64,000 nucleotides of DNA from Hyalella azteca (taxonomy: Eukaryota > Arthropoda > Malacostraca > Amphipoda > Hyalellidae): the NCBI RefSeq assembly GCF_000764305.2, contig NW_025944987.1:1-64000 (forward strand). The letters run 5' to 3'. Below, piece after piece: positions 59,440 through 64,000 of the stretch. Position 1 is the first letter of the stretch, and each line of letters begins with the position of its first letter. The notes beneath the pieces are model-generated. The model made no database searches. It had not been told where the DNA came from and worked only from the letters and a program-made list of their open reading frames with translations. The translations under genes and the position numbers were made by a program.

Positions 59440-61855
59440 CACGGAATTCAATGCGAGTCCAATAACAGTCGCGTGGATGTCACATCAACTCACATGATGA
59501 GTGTGCACTGCGTTGGTCTTGACATTTATTTCATGACACTCATTTGTCGATGGGAAATGATTTTTACCACTGGATGGACAATTAAAATGGGATAAAATGC
59601 AATGGAATTTATGCCACAAATGACGAAAAGTATTCTTTGAAGCAGAGACTCCAGTAATTTTAGCTTATGCGCACTAGGTTTGATTCCGAATCTGGCGTTT
59701 TAAGATGGGCGTGAATTTGTTTTACGTTTCCTAAATTTACTTGCCCAACTATTTCAGGAGGTTGCTGTATATAGTATACAGTTTGCAATGAAGTGTGAGG
59801 CCTCAAGAGCGAGGTGAGGGCGGCCGGTGTCGCTCCCTCTGTGGACGAGGTTGTGATGAAGGGACTGTTTACGCCAGCCCTCTAAACACTCAAAGCCTTC
59901 GTCGTTATGGGCTTGTGCTGCTGACGTCTTCTCACTCAAACATAGAGTGGATGGGTAGCAAGAACGAGAATTAGCAAAAAAATGATTAAAAACTCTAGAA
60001 GAGATGTAGAAGTATCAGAATTAAAGAAAAACAATCGAAAAAAGTGTGGTTTGTCGCCAGTTTCTCGTTAAATAAATAATTTGCAAAATAAAATGAGATT
60101 ATCAGAGATATTTTACGTTTACATAAAGTTATGATATAATATTACTTGGAAAAGTAAATATATTTCAAATCTGCACTACTTATTGAGTGAAACCAGGGGT
60201 TGAAATATCGAGGAATGTAATAAAATGAAAAAATAACGTATATAATTAATAATGGGTATTAATTACGTCAAAAAAATTAAATTAGTTATTCAGAGATGGA
60301 ATTTTGTGTGTTAAGTCTGATGATTCAGCCCAACACCATAATGTTTTCAGCTAACACGGTTAATCAAAGACACAAAACCAAATTTAACATACGATCATCG
60401 TGGTAGAAGCGTTATGATTCCTTCAGAAGTTCTGTCAAATGAACTGGATTGAGAGATAAATTGCAGCAATGATCTCCGGCCTCTGGAAATCTTCCAGGCG
60501 CTGTTGATATTATGAAGCGATGTGGCGAGGCTCGTACCAACTGCTGTAATGTAGCTTATGGATATTTTGGTCGAGTCCTCCCGCAAATCTCATTCAACGC
60601 TGGCAAAATCTACTTGATAAAGTTGATGAATTAATTAGTGATCAGCGGTACAACTAAAGATAGAAGATAAATTAAAGCATTTTTGGCTTAAATTGAATGG
60701 ATTTGAGAGCAGCGTGAAGACTTAAACCTAATCTGAAATTGAAACTGATAATTAAAACGGGAGCACGAGGGCCACGTTAATTTTTTTATACCGTACGTGT
60801 TCTTGTTTTTATCCAGCAATTTCCAAATTGATTGATAATTTGTTAATCTGTCAATAATGCGCGAATCGATTGAAACTTTGATCGCCCATTGATAATTTGA
60901 TCGCCTAGTCATGATTTGATTTTTGATTTCATAATTTGCTCATCTATTTGATAATTTAATATAAATGAACATTCCTGTCTTTCAGAAATAGTTAGATGTT
61001 GAATCAACAAAATATATGAATAATTAATTATTTTACATTAGAAGAATTAAATAGTGTATATGATTGCATTTTATTAAACTTAATAAAAAAGAGCAGCTTG
61101 AAGGTAAACTCAAATGTCAATATAATTATTTTGAACGTCTCAAGTTTGTAGGCTCACAAGTAGTCTCAATAAACTCGCGTCGCTAAATACGCGAAAAAAA
61201 GTGAAGAACCTTATGAAAAAATTCATCAAAACCACACTATGTTGCTCTGTCATCGTAGTTGCATCGTGGAAGATTGTCTTGGAACATTTCAAAATTTGCT
61301 GTTCATAGGAATTATCTCTTTTACAATATAGTAACATATTCAATAACAGATGCGTAATATGAACAAATTTTCATAAAAGATGCGCCATTCATTAAAGCGA
61401 TGAGGAATTGATGCACATGAGTAACCGATGTGCTTGCTGAATTCATGGACAAGAGGAAATGATTTTGCTATATATGTGATATCTATCAATATATCAATCA
61501 ATATATGTGATAACGCTCAGGGCTTGTTGTTCATGCTGAAAGTTTTAAGTATCAGAATCACGCGTTGTATTTGCCGCTTTCATTGACCCAAAATTTATCG
61601 TCATTTTATTAAAATACGGGAAAACATATAGCGACCTCTAAATTCATTAGGATAGCTACAGCAGGTTTTTGTCTGTAAGGTATCATTCTTGGTCTTTGAT
61701 ATGACACGGCGTCGAGAATTCGGGCGCAAGTTAGCGCTTTGTTATTGAGCTTTGCAGCATCTAAAACTTGTATAGGTTCTGAAGTTATAACAAGGTCCTA
61801 TAAGCCTTTGGAAATACCTTCGGGAATGACTCACGCTAGCTGCAGAGATTCTGTA
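59440..61855. other. Intergenic or intronic, no supported gene
   Basis: A GC-richer stretch at 59790-59940 gives a - strand frame (AHNDEGFECLEGWRKQSLHH) that might be an upstream exon of the Cys-rich gene, but splice sites are ambiguous on both strands. The rest is AT-rich. Confidence 0.3.
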
Positions 61856-61856
61856 G

Positions 61857-63018
61857 GGGAAAGTGGGGTACAATGGGACAAAAATATCAAGCGAAAAATA
61901 ACACAATTTTTTTATTATTAACATATGAAATGCTAAATAAAACTAAGCATCACATTCTTGGTTATATCGCTAAATACCTAAGCAGTGATTAGAACTATTA
62001 CGTGGACTAGAAATAATAAAAATACACAATAAAATAAAATGAACCCAGCACACAGACCCGGGGTTTTGTGGGACAGTCCATGGGGCACTTTGAGACATTT
62101 TACCTAAGTAGAAAATCATCAAAACTATAATCGAATTTCAGGTTAGAATATTATCTTTTCATAGTTCGGCATAGCCTATTCATATAGTATATAGGGCCGG
62201 TATGAATAACATTAATGTTTCCCATACTCTCTGATACAAGATCAGCCGCATCAGGACAAACAAAACGTTTATATTTTTCTCTACGATGTAAGCAAGTTTT
62301 TTTATTTGTCATTTTAACCTTCTTGCGTTTTTATTAAGCCCACATAATCTGTTTTTCAATCTATAAAAATTAAATTTTACAAGAACGCAATCATGGAGTT
62401 TTGGTTTGAAGATCATTTAAAATATTTCCGAACCTTTTCCCATTTGTAATTCTTCGTCTATTGCTTTAAATGAATTATATAGAATATGATATTCTTCTTC
62501 TGCTGAAGATGACGAAATGCCTCGTATTTATTTCATCGAATATTTGGCGGCGTACGAAGGTCCAGGCTTGAAGAATGGGAACGACCTGACCTGGGAAGTA
62601 GACACTGACCCATTGTACCCCAGACGAACTGTCCTAGTGTGCCTCAAACCACCATTTTGAAGACATTCGACTGCCTTATAAATTATTAATATACAAAGTT
62701 ACTATTTATCATAGGAAATTAATTTTGAACGTATTATACTGCAATTTGTTACACAGCCAAGCTTTAGTTCACCCAATGAGCACTCTTATATCACATCGAA
62801 TGCTTGTAGAAAAATATTCTGTTGGTTTCCCTTAAAATAAAATATTTCTCACATGGGTATACGGGACAGGGCAACACGTCTCTCTGCTACGGCAATCAAT
62901 GCACTTATACTTATAAGTTATTACTACCTTATACTGTTTCAAAAAATACTTTATATTATAAAATAATTGGCGTGTCCCATATACTGTGCCCCATGTCACA
63001 CTTTACCCCACTTTCTCA
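61857..63018. mobile_element. Possible 1.16-kb DNA element with GAAAGTGGGGTA ends
   Basis: The left end GGAAAGTGGGGTACAATGGGAC recurs inverted at the right end (CACACTTTACCCCACTTTC). Internal blocks repeat the theme (GTGGGACAGTCCATGGGGCA, CCCATTGTACCCCAGACG). No transposase frame and no clear target duplication were found. The family is unknown. Confidence 0.45.
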
Positions 63019-64000
63019 TGCTTAGAGGAAAGTTTACAGTGCACTATAATAACGAGCTTGCTATTTATTTATAGTGTACAATTATATTATTACATCGCGA
63101 AGCTTTTATCGAATAATTAATTACCAATCCAATTTATCGGGGAAATTTAATGTCGATTTGATCTAGCACATTAGAAACACTTTGAATCGTGGTTAGGTGC
63201 GTTTGAAAATAAGTTTAGTGACGATGATATTGTAATAAAAGAAATTTAGAATTAAACCCCACTAAAACATTAAATATAACTAAGATTTAACCATTGCGCT
63301 ATAAAATTTGAAGTACAAAGAGTCTCTCAAAAATTTAAGAAAGAAAAATTGTGAAATCGAATTATTTTCGGTGCTAAGTTTAAAAGACCAAACAAACATA
63401 ATATTTTATAAAATTAACATCGTACTATTTACCCTAAACGAGGCAATGCTAACCCATAGGGAACCGTTACAGATTTAAGAATGCAACACATGTGCTATAC
63501 GAAATGGAAATACAGGCAATTATTCAAATGTATTGTTATAGATATGAGACAATAGTAGTCCGCTCGACGTAGGATTGCTAACGCAAAGCGTATGGAGGCT
63601 TAAAGTTGACCGCACGTCGGGGCTGCGAGGGCGTGTCGCTTCTGCTCAGAGGGGAGGCTTGGAAGAGAGGGATGAGGGGAAATGATGTTGAGGAGGAGAG
63701 AATTTGTTAAAAATTAAAACGTTGTATGAATAACGACACGGACAATGGACAACATTTTTATGTATACTATATATGCTTCATTTGTACTGGAACATCTTAA
63801 ATAAGGAAAAGATGGCGCACAAAGTAGAATATGTAAGCAGTGGGAAGCATTTCCTCGTGACTTTGTGGGATATTCATCACAAAGAATATCTATTATCCGA
63901 AGTGCAGAGACTAGCAATAAAGTCTCATTGGTCAGCTTTAAAACCAAAACATTCCCTTGACAAAAGTCGCTTGTATTTCACTAATTACTGCTTAGGTAAT
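63019..64000. other. Right flank, no gene seen
   Basis: AT-rich sequence apart from a purine-rich, GC-richer patch at 63560-63710. Short frames lack splice or domain support. Confidence 0.4.

Noticed and set aside
59754..59939. - strand frame containing AHNDEGFECLEGWRKQSLHH
   Set aside because: Acceptor and donor are plausible on either strand and neither joins clearly to a neighbour. Kept only as a note in the flanking region.

Overview
This is nuclear DNA from an animal, most likely an arthropod and plausibly a crustacean. That reading rests on AT-rich, intron-rich sequence with GT-AG and GC-AG introns, metazoan-specific genes (an alpha-type diacylglycerol lipase, and a secreted protein with a thrombospondin-N/laminin-G-like domain), and dense mariner, hAT, piggyBac, Penelope-like and LINE remnants. 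There are no operons or bacterial signals. The species call is inference; the gene and transposon calls rest on motifs read directly from the sequence.

Layout. (1) 1-14.0 kb: repeat-rich flank with no convincing gene. It holds two copies of a 210-bp MITE, one split by a second short element; a 145-bp MITE whose empty site survives in a paralogous repeat; and two hAT-type insertions with perfect 8-bp target duplications (10926-11560 and 12123-13520, the latter carrying a dead mariner-type transposase). (2) 14.06-28.73 kb, + strand: a 21-exon valyl-tRNA synthetase of the mitochondrial (VARS2) type, at least 1,037 residues, with a piggyBac-like insertion, other repeats and tandem arrays in its introns. 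(3) 29-30.4 kb: a mariner-type element with a 29-bp array expanded inside its transposase, and a LINE reverse-transcriptase fragment. (4) 32.5-37.0 kb, - strand: a six-exon gene for a 252-residue secreted TSPN/LamG-like protein, with an N-terminal signal peptide. (5) 37.9-39.0 kb: a head-to-head inverted pair of Penelope-like 3' ends. (6) 48.85 kb, + strand: the first coding exon of a diacylglycerol lipase alpha (DAGLA/inaE) gene, the rest not found in the window. (7) 50.2-52.9 kb: a ~110-bp dimeric satellite bracketed by direct copies of a dispersed repeat. (8) 56.9-59.4 kb, - strand: several candidate exons of one or more unrecognised genes, including two that join into a cysteine-rich segment.

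The most unusual pattern is that four exon ends in three unrelated genes are each followed by a tandem array whose unit contains the last bases of that exon plus its GT splice donor (47 bp x5, 48 bp x7, 26 bp x13, 55 bp x3). A fifth array ends at a splice acceptor. In all four donor arrays only the 5'-most donor keeps the frame known from the protein. The arrays therefore look like neutral intron growth by repeated duplication across the exon-intron boundary, or possibly a source of alternative truncating transcripts.

Assembly caveats: exact Tn5/Nextera mosaic-end sequences remain at 6171-6189 and, as a 38-bp mate-pair junction, at 51970-52007; there is one N at 6067; and two long spacer-free palindromes (40250-40275 and 57137-57168) could be fold-back artefacts.
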